A stretch of DNA of 44,093 bases, taken from positions 191,994 to 236,086 of the forward strand of contig AQSI01000002.1 in NCBI GenBank assembly GCA_000402655.1, written 5' to 3'. This DNA comes from Fidelibacterota bacterium SCGC AAA298-D23. GTDB taxonomy: Bacteria > Fidelibacterota > Marinisomatia > Marinisomatales > Marinisomataceae. A program made the translations under genes and the position numbers. Below the pieces are notes generated by a model that did no database searches, was not told where the DNA came from, and saw only the letters and a list, made by a program, of their open reading frames with translations. Below are positions 7,509 to 16,200 of the stretch, piece after piece (position 1 is the first letter of the stretch; each line of letters starts with the position of its first letter).

Positions 7509-8335
7509 TAATCATTTCTCCTTTTAATAATTAAAGCATTTGATTTTTTATTTTTCTTACGGGTTTTTAAACCTTTTGTTTGTTTACCCCAAGGTGAAAC
7601 AGGATGTCTACCTCCAGAACTTTTACCTTCACCGCCACCCATTGGATGGTCAACTGGATTCATCGCCACACCTCTAACCTTTGGACGCCTTCCAAGCCAT
7701 CTTGATCTTCCAGCTTTTCCTGAACGAACCAACTCATGTTGCTTATTTCCTACAACACCTACAGTTGCTAAACATTTATCAGGAACCATTCTAACTTCTC
7801 CTGATGGCATTTTAAGAGTAACATAATTGTTATCATGAGCCATAACTTGAACAAATGCACCTGCGCTTCTAGCCATCTGTGCTCCTTTACCAGGAATCAT
7901 TTCTATATTATGGACAAATTGTCCAGATGGAATATTTTTTAACTGCATAGCATTTCCAGTTTTTAGCTCAGCTTTTTCACTTGAAATAATTTTATCACCA
8001 ACTTTTAATCCATCAGGCTGAATAATATATCTTTTTTCACCATCGATATAGTGAATCAAGGCAATAAATGCACTTCTGTTTGGATCATATTCAATTGTTG
8101 CTACTTTACCCTCAATATCAAATTTATTTCTTTTGAAATCGATGATTCTATAACTTCTTTTATGTCCACCACCTCTTCTTCTAGAAGTGATTCGACCTTT
8201 ATTATTTCTACCGCCAGTTTTCTTAAGTTTTCTTACTAAAGATTTTTCTGGCTTATCAGTTGTAATCTCTGAAAAATCAGGTCTAGAAGTAAATCTTGAT
8301 GCTGGAGTTACTGGTTTAAGTTGTCTTATAGCCAT
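7508..8335 (-). CDS. rplB: 50S ribosomal protein L2
   Basis: At 275 residues this is a full-length L2, one of the proteins closest to the peptidyl transferase centre. Visible parts are the N-terminal KPVTPASRFTSRPDF, the GGRNNKGRITSRRRGGGHKR segment, the SH3-like core and the C-terminal NPVDHPMGGGEGKSSGGRHP loop with the conserved functional His. It is followed one base inside by rpsS. Confidence 0.98.
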   Translation of the reverse strand: MAIRQLKPVTPASRFTSRPDFSEITTDKPEKSLVRKLKKTGGRNNKGRITSRRRGGGHKRSYRIIDFKRNKFDIEGKVATIEYDPNRSAFIALIHYIDGEKRYIIQPDGLKVGDKIISSEKAELKTGNAMQLKNIPSGQFVHNIEMIPGKGAQMARSAGAFVQVMAHDNNYVTLKMPSGEVRMVPDKCLATVGVVGNKQHELVRSGKAGRSRWLGRRPKVRGVAMNPVDHPMGGGEGKSSGGRHPVSPWGKQTKGLKTRKKNKKSNALIIKRRND

Positions 8336-8344
8336 TTAAAATAC

Positions 8345-8656
8345 CTACACGCTAAATAAATCTATATTATAACCATCTATCAATGTAACAATGGCTCTTT
8401 TTTTACTCTTAGCAAATCCATCAGTTCTTATAGTTCGACCATTACTTTTAACTGTCATTTGCTTTGCTTTACCTTTTCTGTTAGAAATTGCCACCTTAGA
8501 AACTTTGACATTGAATTTTTCTTCAACAGCTTTTTTAACATCAATTTTATTTATATCAGAAGGTATCTCAAAAGCGTATTTATTCTCTGTTTCTTGTAAG
8601 GCTGTCATCTTTTCAGTTACAATAGGCCTAATCAAAATCTTTGAAAAATGCTTCAT
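8345..8656 (-). CDS. rplW: 50S ribosomal protein L23
   Basis: The 103-residue protein has ILIRPIVTEKMTALQETENKYAFEI and the DVKKAVEEKFNVKVSKVAISN segment typical of L23. At the tunnel exit it is the docking site for trigger factor and SRP. It overlaps rplD by one base and precedes rplB by 9 bases. Confidence 0.96.
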   Translation of the reverse strand: MKHFSKILIRPIVTEKMTALQETENKYAFEIPSDINKIDVKKAVEEKFNVKVSKVAISNRKGKAKQMTVKSNGRTIRTDGFAKSKKRAIVTLIDGYNIDLFSV

Positions 8657-9273
8657 TAATTCTTACCTCCAAATCTATTTGAAAGATCCTCTAGTCCAGA
8701 TAAATCTGCAAGTATGAACTCATTATCAAATAAGTCTTTAACTGAACAAGAATTAGCTTTGACTAATGAAACATAAGGAACATTTCTTGAGGCTAAAGAC
8801 AAATTATCGTCAATTATAGAAGAAACAATTGTTAGCTTTCTTCCATCAAGATTATTTTTTCTTAAAAAAGATACAAATTCTTTGGTTTTTGGCTGATTAG
8901 GAAGTGATTCAACCACTTTAAATGAACCATTTTTAACTTTATCAGATAATATGCATTTAAAAGCAAGCTGCTTAGTTTTAGCATTAACTTTTTTGAAGTA
9001 ATATTTAGGACTTGGACCAAAAATAACACCTCCACCTCTATTTAACGGAGATCTGCTAGTACCCTGTCTAGCATTACCAGTACCTTTCTGTCTAAAAGGC
9101 TTTTTACCTCCACCAGAAACTAATGATCTGTTTTTAGATGAACTCGTTCCTTGTCTCGCATTATTCATTTCTGCAACAACAGATTGATAAACTGCTTGAG
9201 AGTTCATAGCAACTTTGAAAATATTATCTTTCAAAGTAAAATCTTTACTTGTGTCTAATGATTTAATCTTCAT
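8656..9273 (-). CDS. rplD: 50S ribosomal protein L4
   Basis: The 205-residue protein carries the long tunnel-lining loop: GGGKKPFRQKGTGNARQGT followed by RSPLNRGGGVIFGPSPKYY, then a helical globular domain. In E. coli L4 also represses the S10 operon through its leader; here there are only 6 bases between fusA and rpsJ, so no such leader is available. It begins in an ATGA overlap with rplC. Confidence 0.97.
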   Translation of the reverse strand: MKIKSLDTSKDFTLKDNIFKVAMNSQAVYQSVVAEMNNARQGTSSSKNRSLVSGGGKKPFRQKGTGNARQGTSRSPLNRGGGVIFGPSPKYYFKKVNAKTKQLAFKCILSDKVKNGSFKVVESLPNQPKTKEFVSFLRKNNLDGRKLTIVSSIIDDNLSLASRNVPYVSLVKANSCSVKDLFDNEFILADLSGLEDLSNRFGGKN

Positions 9274-9890
9274 TTTTTTAACAAAAATACTGGTGAATTA
9301 TTTGCACCAGGAATTGCTCCCTTAATAAATAATAAATTGTTTTTATTGTCGATATCTACTATTTCTAAATTTTTAACAGTAACATTATCTGAGCCCATTC
9401 TTCCAGCCATTCTCATGCCCTTAAAAACTCTTGATGGCCATGATGCTTGACCGATCGATCCGGGAGCTCTTTCTGTATGTTTATTACCATGAGTAGCATC
9501 TTGCCTTGCAAAGTTGTGTCTTTTAATAGTTCCTGCAAAACCTTTACCTTTTGATTTTGCTTTAACATCAATTATTTCACCAACATTAAAAATTGAAGCA
9601 TCAAATTGTTGTCCAAGCTTGTATTCAAAATCTTCAATTGACTTAAACTCTGCTAAAACTTTAGCTGTTTCTAATCCGGATTTTGACAAGTGACCTGTTG
9701 TTGGTTTATTAGTATTATTTTTTGATTTTTGACCATACGCTAACTGAACCGCGTTATAACCATTGTCTTTTTCTTCTTTTATTTGAGACACAGTGCAAGG
9801 ACCAGCTTCAACAAGTGTCACTGGTACAACATGACCATTTTCATTGAAGATTTGGGTCATTTTAACTTTTTTGCCAATTAAGCCATACAT
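9270..9890 (-). CDS. rplC: 50S ribosomal protein L3
   Basis: The 206-residue protein starts MYGLIGKKVKMTQIFNENG and has DVKAKSKGKGFAGTIKRHNF and the APGSIGQASWPSRVFKGMRM signature near the PTC-reaching loop. L3 is one of the two assembly initiators of the large subunit. It overlaps rplD by 4 bases and follows rpsJ by 9 bases. Confidence 0.98.
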   Translation of the reverse strand: MYGLIGKKVKMTQIFNENGHVVPVTLVEAGPCTVSQIKEEKDNGYNAVQLAYGQKSKNNTNKPTTGHLSKSGLETAKVLAEFKSIEDFEYKLGQQFDASIFNVGEIIDVKAKSKGKGFAGTIKRHNFARQDATHGNKHTERAPGSIGQASWPSRVFKGMRMAGRMGSDNVTVKNLEIVDIDNKNNLLFIKGAIPGANNSPVFLLKK

Positions 9891-9899
9891 TATACTTAC

Positions 9900-10208
9900 T
9901 TATCCTCTAATCTCAATATCTACACCTGATGGAAGATCTAATTTCATCAAAGACTCCACAGTTTTAGGTGTTGAATTAACAATATCTACTACTCTTTTAT
10001 GTACTTTTGTTTGAAACTGCTCTCTAGACTTTTTATCAATAAAAGGTGATCTTAAAACAGTATATACAGTTCTTTTAGTTGGCAAGGGAATTGGGCCTGA
10101 AATAATGGCTCCAGTTGACTTTGCTGTTCTAATAATTTTTTCAGCTGACTTGTCGAGCAACTTATGATCATAAGCTTTTAATGAAATTCTAATTAAATCT
10201 TTAGCCAT
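9900..10208 (-). CDS. rpsJ: 30S ribosomal protein S10 (NusE)
   Basis: The 102-residue protein has IRISLKAYDHKLLDKSAEKI, SGPIPLPTKRTVYTVLRSP and the SREQFQTKVHKRVVDI segment, the S10 signature. It is both a small-subunit head protein and, as NusE, the partner of NusB and NusG in transcription-translation coupling. It starts only 6 bases after fusA, without the tuf gene that often stands there. Confidence 0.98.
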   Translation of the reverse strand: MAKDLIRISLKAYDHKLLDKSAEKIIRTAKSTGAIISGPIPLPTKRTVYTVLRSPFIDKKSREQFQTKVHKRVVDIVNSTPKTVESLMKLDLPSGVDIEIRG

Positions 10209-10214
10209 AATTAA

Positions 10215-12299
10215 TTAATCTCCATCCTTAGCTTCTGTTTTCATTAATTTTTCTGTAATTGAAGCAGGAACTTTTGCATATTCACTAAAGTCCATATGGA
10301 AATTTGCTCTACCCTGTGAAAGAGATCTTAAATCTGTTGCATATCCAAACATTTCACTTAAAGGTACTGCAGCTTTAATTTGCTGATTAGTGCCTTGCTG
10401 CTCCATCGACTCAACTTTACCTCTTCTAGAGTTAATATCGCCAATAACATCGCCTAAATAATCATCAGGCGTAGTTGCTTCTACAGCCATAATAGGCTCC
10501 ATCAATATTGGATTAGCAGACTTGCAAGCCTTTGCTATTGCTCTGGAACCAGCAACTTTAAATGCAATTTCAGAAGAATCAACATCATGATATGAACCAA
10601 ACACTAATTCAACTTCAACATCAGGGATTGGATAACCATACAAGACACCATTTTTTAACTGTTCTTGAATACCGGCATCGACTGCTGGAATATATTCTCT
10701 AGGAATTACTCCTCCAACGATACTATTTATAAATTTATATCCTTCACCTTGTGCAGTTGGTTTTACATTAATTACTACGTGGCCATATTGTCCTCTACCA
10801 CCAGACTGTCTAACAAATTTTTCGTCAATTTTGTCAACTGGTTTTTGAATTGCCTCTCTGAATGATACTTGCGGCTTACCAACATTGGCATTTACATTAA
10901 ATTCTCTTTTCAAACGATCAATAATAATTTCTAGATGAACCTCACCCATTCCCGAAATAACAGTTTGACCAGTTTCATTGTCAACTTTTACTTTAAAGGT
11001 TGGGTCCTCTTCACTTAATTTATTCATTCCTTTTGCTAACTGATCTTGGTCACCTTTAGAAACAGGTTCAATGGATACAGAAACAACTGGATCAGGAAAT
11101 TCCATAGATTCTAAAGTAACATCGCCTTTTTCTGATAAGGTATGTCCAGTTCTGACATCTTTCAATCCAATTACAGCAACAATCTCTCCTGCCTTAGCTT
11201 CATCTAACTCTTCTCTTTTATTAGCGTGCATCTGAAGAATTCTTGAAACTCTTTGTTTTTCTCCAGTATTTGAATCGATACAGAATGAACCTTTTTTCAA
11301 AGAACCAGAATATACTCTGATATAGGTTAATTTTCCTACAAATGGGTCAGTAGCAATTTTAAATGCAAGAGCAGTAAATGAGCCATCTACAGAATTTTTA
11401 ACTTCAACACTATTATCAGGATTATCAACAGATGATCCTTGAATACTTCCTACATCTGTTGGAGAAGGAAGAAAATCAATAACCGCATCTAATACTCTTT
11501 GTACACCTTTGTTTTTAAATGCTGATCCACATAAAGTTGGTATAAAAGCACTCTCCAAGCATCCTTTTTTCAAAGCGGCTTTAATTTCATCAGGAGATAT
11601 TTCTTCACCCTCTAAATATTTTTCCATTAATGCGTCGTCAAAGCTTGCAACTTCTTCAACTAAAAAATTTCTCCATTTATCAGCATCTGCCTTTAATTCT
11701 TTTGGAATATCAATATATTCAAATTCAGCACCTTGAGAGCTTTCATTATACTGAATAGCTTTCATATTTGTTAAATCTATAATTCCTCTAAAATCTTCAC
11801 CTGCTCCAATAGGAAGTGCAATTGGTAATGGCTTAGCACCAAGCCTTTTTTTCATAGTATCAATTGCATTATAAAAATCTGCACCAACTCTATCCATTTT
11901 ATTAATAAATGCTATCCTAGGAACATCATATTTTGTTGCTTGACGCCAAACAGTTTCACTTTGTGGTTCTACACCAGCAACTGCACAAAATACCGCTACA
12001 GCTCCATCAAGAACTCTAAGCGACCTTTCTACTTCCATTGTAAAATCAACGTGACCAGGTGTATCAATTAAATTAACTCTATTTTTACTCCAGTAAAAAG
12101 TTGTAGCAGCAGAAGTAATAGTAATACCTCTTTCTTGCTCCTGCTCCATCCAATCCATTGTAGCTGCTCCATCGTGAACCTCACCAATTTTATGAGTTTT
12201 ACCTGCATAATAGAGCATTCTTTCTGTTAAAGTGGTTTTTCCAGCATCAACATGAGCCATAATTCCTATGTTTCTAACAATTTTTAAATCAGTTGACAT
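10215..12299 (-). CDS. fusA: Elongation factor G
   Basis: The 694-residue translocation GTPase is full length. G1 is AHVDAGKTT at residues 15-23, the switch motif RGITIT is near 57-62, DTPGH is at 79-83 and NKMDR is near 134. Domain II follows, then the domain III-V parts with GMGEVHLEIIIDRLKREF and GGRGQYGHVV. The C-terminal EPIMAVEATTPDDYLGDVIGD marks domain V. It sits between rpsG and rpsJ, as usual for the str operon. I see one ordinary EF-G and no sign that it is the recycling-only type. Confidence 0.98.
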   Translation of the reverse strand: MSTDLKIVRNIGIMAHVDAGKTTLTERMLYYAGKTHKIGEVHDGAATMDWMEQEQERGITITSAATTFYWSKNRVNLIDTPGHVDFTMEVERSLRVLDGAVAVFCAVAGVEPQSETVWRQATKYDVPRIAFINKMDRVGADFYNAIDTMKKRLGAKPLPIALPIGAGEDFRGIIDLTNMKAIQYNESSQGAEFEYIDIPKELKADADKWRNFLVEEVASFDDALMEKYLEGEEISPDEIKAALKKGCLESAFIPTLCGSAFKNKGVQRVLDAVIDFLPSPTDVGSIQGSSVDNPDNSVEVKNSVDGSFTALAFKIATDPFVGKLTYIRVYSGSLKKGSFCIDSNTGEKQRVSRILQMHANKREELDEAKAGEIVAVIGLKDVRTGHTLSEKGDVTLESMEFPDPVVSVSIEPVSKGDQDQLAKGMNKLSEEDPTFKVKVDNETGQTVISGMGEVHLEIIIDRLKREFNVNANVGKPQVSFREAIQKPVDKIDEKFVRQSGGRGQYGHVVINVKPTAQGEGYKFINSIVGGVIPREYIPAVDAGIQEQLKNGVLYGYPIPDVEVELVFGSYHDVDSSEIAFKVAGSRAIAKACKSANPILMEPIMAVEATTPDDYLGDVIGDINSRRGKVESMEQQGTNQQIKAAVPLSEMFGYATDLRSLSQGRANFHMDFSEYAKVPASITEKLMKTEAKDGD

Positions 12300-12772
12300 T
12301 ATCTACCTCTCCCAAAATGAGCAAATGCCTTATTTGCCTCAGCCATACGATGAGTATCTTCTTTTTTCTTGATAGCAGAACCTTCATTATTAGATGCAGA
12401 TAAAATTTCACCAGCAAGTCTATTAGACATAGAACTACCAGATCTATTTTTAGCACTTTCAATTATCCATTGTGAAGCAAGATAAAACTGTCTTCTGGAA
12501 GGAACTTCAATTGGTACTTGATATGTAGCACCACCAATTCTTTTAGATTTTACCTCAACATGAGGAGATGCATTATTAAGAGCTTTCTTAAAAATGTCAA
12601 TGGGATCTTTTTTACTTTTATCTTGAACTATATCAAATGCGTCATATAATATTTTTTCTGCAATACCTTTTTTACCGTCTGTAAGAAGATAATTCATAAA
12701 TTTAGAAATTTGTAAGTCATTAAACTTAGGATCTGGGTTTATTGTCCTTTTTTCTGGTCTTCTTCTTCTCAT
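12299..12772 (-). CDS. rpsG: 30S ribosomal protein S7
   Basis: The 157-residue protein begins MRRRRPEKRTINPDPKF and has FMNYLLTDGKKGIAEKILYDAF and GGATYQVPIEVPSRRQFYLA, the S7 signature. S7 initiates head assembly and lines the E site. In E. coli it represses translation from the rpsL-rpsG spacer; here the spacer is 2 bases, so that site is missing. The stop shares a base with the fusA ATG. Confidence 0.98.
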   Translation of the reverse strand: MRRRRPEKRTINPDPKFNDLQISKFMNYLLTDGKKGIAEKILYDAFDIVQDKSKKDPIDIFKKALNNASPHVEVKSKRIGGATYQVPIEVPSRRQFYLASQWIIESAKNRSGSSMSNRLAGEILSASNNEGSAIKKKEDTHRMAEANKAFAHFGRGR

Positions 12773-12774
12773 TA

Positions 12775-13149
12775 TTAGCTCTTAGGTTTCTTAGCTCCGT
12801 AGCGAGATCTGCTTGTTTTTCTATCATTGACACCGGCAGTATCCAATGAACCACGAACAATATGGAATCTAACACCTGGAAGGTCTTTAACTCTACCACC
12901 TTCAATTAATACAATTGAGTGCTCCTGAAGGTTGTGTCCTTCACCAGGAATATATGCATTAACCTCAATACCATTAGTCAATCTTACTCTGGCTACTTTT
13001 CTAAGTGCAGAATTAGGTTTTTTAGGAGTAGTAGTATATACACGAGTACATACACCTCTCTTTTGAGGGCTTTTTTCAAGCGCTCTACTAGCCGATTTAT
13101 TGACTATTTTCTTTCTACTTTTTCTTATTAACTGATTTACAGTTGGCAT
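12775..13149 (-). CDS. rpsL: 30S ribosomal protein S12
   Basis: The 124-residue protein is first in the fused str-S10-spc run. It has MPTVNQLIRKSRKKIV, TTPKKPNSALRKVARVRLTN (with the Lys equivalent to E. coli Lys42/43) and GGRVKDLPGVRFHIVRGSLD. The residues commonly altered in streptomycin resistance look wild-type. The ATG at 13149 has an AAGGAAA Shine-Dalgarno about 7 bases upstream and a promoter 36-64 bases upstream. Confidence 0.98.
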   Translation of the reverse strand: MPTVNQLIRKSRKKIVNKSASRALEKSPQKRGVCTRVYTTTPKKPNSALRKVARVRLTNGIEVNAYIPGEGHNLQEHSIVLIEGGRVKDLPGVRFHIVRGSLDTAGVNDRKTSRSRYGAKKPKS

Positions 13150-13184
13150 ATATATTTCCTTTTATATTTTTAAAAGTCCGGGCG

Positions 13185-13213
13185 AATATATCGTTATAAC
13201 ACGGAAGAATCAA
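13185..13213 (-). promoter_or_regulatory. Predicted sigma-70-type promoter of the rpsL-to-secY run
   Basis: On the minus strand a -35 box TTGATT (13208-13213) and a -10 box TATATT (13185-13190) are separated by exactly 17 bases. The -10 is followed by CGCCCGG, a G+C-rich discriminator of the kind seen at promoters under stringent control. Transcription would begin near 13178, giving a leader of about 30 bases with an AAGGAAA ribosome-binding site. It lies in the only gap over 60 bases between rpoC and secY. Confidence 0.65.
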
Positions 13214-13225
13214 ACTTTTTCTTCT

Positions 13226-13234
13226 ACGCGTAGG
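13226..13234 (-). promoter_or_regulatory. CCTACGCGT motif upstream of the rpsL promoter
   Basis: The minus strand reads CCTACGCGTAG, containing the 10-bp palindrome CTACGCGTAG, 12 bases upstream of the -35 box. The same nine bases CCTACGCGT recur at 25909-25917 ahead of the tRNA-tuf genes. A G+C-rich word like this is unexpected in such AT-rich spacers. A protein-binding site is possible, but function is inferred from the repetition only. Confidence 0.35.
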
Positions 13235-13272
13235 ATTATTCAATTTGCACTAAAAAATCACAATCTTACTAT

Positions 13273-16200
13273 TTAACTTTGCTCTTCGGCAATGTCAGGT
13301 TCTTCATCCTTAGTAAGTCTAACTTTATCAAGCTCAGGAAAACCTGTTCCAGCAGGAATTAATCTTCCTAATGCAACATTTTCCTTTAAACCTAAAAGAT
13401 TATCTGTCTTGGATGCTGTAGCAGCATCAGTTAAAACTCTTGTTGTTTCTTGGAATGAAGCTGCTGAAATAAAACTATTTGTATTTAGTGATGATTGAGT
13501 AATGCCCATCAATATCGGTTCAAAGGTAGCTTGTTTTGCTTTGTGGAACTTGATTACGTTTTTATCTTGAGACTTCAAATCTTTATTCATCTCTTTAACT
13601 TCATTTTGTGAAATCATAGTTCCTACATCTAGGTTTGAATCTCCAGATTCATCAATAACTACCATACCTTTCATACTATCATTATCTGCGAATAAATCCT
13701 GCTTATCTAACCTTTCTCCAGGAAGATATTTACTGTCGCCAGGATCGTTAATTACAACCTTCTTCATCATCTGATTAACGATTACTTCAATATGTTTATC
13801 GTTAATTCCAACACCTTGTAACCGATAAACTTCTTGAATTTCATCTACCAAATACTCTCTCACGGCATTAGGACCAAGAATTGTTAAAATATCAGATGGA
13901 GAAATAGCTCCTTCGCAAAGAGGAGTACCAGCTGTAATAAAGTCTCCCTCATGGACAACAACATGCTTACCATACGGAATTTTATATGTTATTGGTTTAC
14001 CATTAGCAGGCACCACTGATAACTTTCTTACACCCCTTTTAATTTCTCCAAATTCAACAGTGCCGTTTATCTCCGTTACAACTGCTGGATTCGCTGGCTT
14101 TCTAGCTTCAAATAATTCAGCAACTCTTGGAAGACCTCCAGTAATATCCCTTGATTTTCCAACGTCTTTTTGAATTTTAACTAATGTTTGCCCTTTAGTA
14201 ACATCTTGGCCATCATTCACAACTAGAGTAGCTTTAACCGGTAATATAGTTCCACCAGATAAAATATCACCTTTTTTGCTATAAATTTCAATTTGTGGAC
14301 TTAACCTTCTATCTTTTGACTCAGTAACAACTTTCTGTTTTTTACCACCGTCAACAGCCTCTTCTTGGTAAGTATCACCCTCAATGAAATCTTTCATTTT
14401 AATAACTCCAGATTGTCTTGCAAGAATTAAGTCTGTGTAAGGATCCCAAGAAAAAAGAGTCATACCTTTCTTAACTTTGTCACCTTCATTAACATTAACA
14501 TTTGCTCCATAAGGAACATTTAATTCATCTAAAACATTATCTTTTGAGTCAATAATTGATAGTTTTGAACTTCTAGATAAACATCTTACAACATTAAATC
14601 CATCTTCATCTAAAGTTTCAGCTGGTTCGTAATCGCTAGAGAACATAGCTGTTCCATTAAATCGTGATTTTTTATCTGATTCTTCAGCAATACGAGTAGC
14701 TGTACCACCAATATGGAAAGTTCTGAGAGTTAACTGAGTACCAGGCTCTCCAATACTTTGTGCAGCAATTATACCAACAGCTGTACCTTTTGTAACAAGT
14801 TTTCTTCTAGTTAAATCCCAACCGTAGCATTTGGCACAAACTCCTCTTCTGGATTCGCATGTAAGAATCGATCTTATTTTTACGCTATTAAAATTATTTT
14901 CTACTATAATATCGGCCAACTTTTCGTCGAAAATATCTCCAGGCTTAACAACAACTTCTCCGTCAATAATAATTTTTTCAGAAGAAGTTCTTCCCAATAT
15001 TCGTTCTCCAAGTGATTCAACTATTTCTTCACCCTCTTTCAGGTCAGATACTGTGATTCCATTAATTGTCTTACAATCATCTTCATAAATAGTTACGTCT
15101 TGAGCAACATCAACTAGCCTTCTTGTTAAATAACCAGCATCTGCAGTCTTAAGAGCTGTATCAGCTAAACCTTTTCTAGCACCGTGAGTTGATATAAAAT
15201 ACTCCATTACAGAAAGACCTTCTTTGAAGTTAGACTGAATTGGACTTTCAATAATTTCACCACCACCTATCATAGATTTTCTAGGCTTAGCCATCAAACC
15301 TCTCATACCAGCAAGCTGTTTAATCTGGTCACCACTACCTCTAGCTCCTGAATCAGATGAAATATACAAGGCATTAAATCCTTGGTCATCTGATCTAAGA
15401 CCATCCATCATAACATCTGCTACATCGCTTGTAGCTTTTGTCCAAACATCAATGACTTTATTATATCTTTCACCTTCCGTTAAGACATGCCTGTCAAAAC
15501 GCTGTTGTATTTTATCAACTTCTTGTTCTGCTCTATCAATTATATCATGCTTTGCATCTGGAATAATAACATCACTTATGGAAATTGATACTCCGCTCAT
15601 AGTAGCAGTCTTAAAACCAATATCTTTTAAATCATCAAGTAATTGGACTGTTCGTTGATTTCCAGCTTTGACAAATGATTCACCAATGATGAAACTAAGT
15701 TTTTTCTTGGAAACAATTTCATCATAATAACCCAATTCATCTGGAATTATTGAATTAAATATTGCTCTTCCTGCAGTAGTATTTTTATGCCAAACTCCAT
15801 TATGTCTGACATTAATAATTGCATGCATAGCAACTTTACCATTATCATGTGCAATTTTTACTTCGTCAATTGATCCAAATGACATTCCTTCACCAATTTC
15901 ACCTTTTTTATCTCTAGTTAAGTAATAACAACCTAAAATCATGTCTTGTGAAGGTAATGTAATAGGTTTACCACTAGCTGGATGCAAAACGTTTTGACTT
16001 GCCATCATCAAGACTCTTGCTTCCAATTGAGAAGGTATTGATAAAGGAACATGAACAGCCATTTGGTCACCATCAAAGTCAGCATTAAAAGCTGAACAGA
16101 CAAGTGGATGGACTCGAATTGCTTTACCATCAATAAGAATAGGCTGGAAAGCAATAATACCCAGTCTATGAAGAGTGGGAGCACGATTCAACAAAACTGG

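Noticed and set aside
13150..13272. Rho-independent terminator after rpoC
   Set aside because: The CTACGCGTAG palindrome has no loop and no U-run after it, so it does not make a standard terminator; Rho or read-through remains possible.
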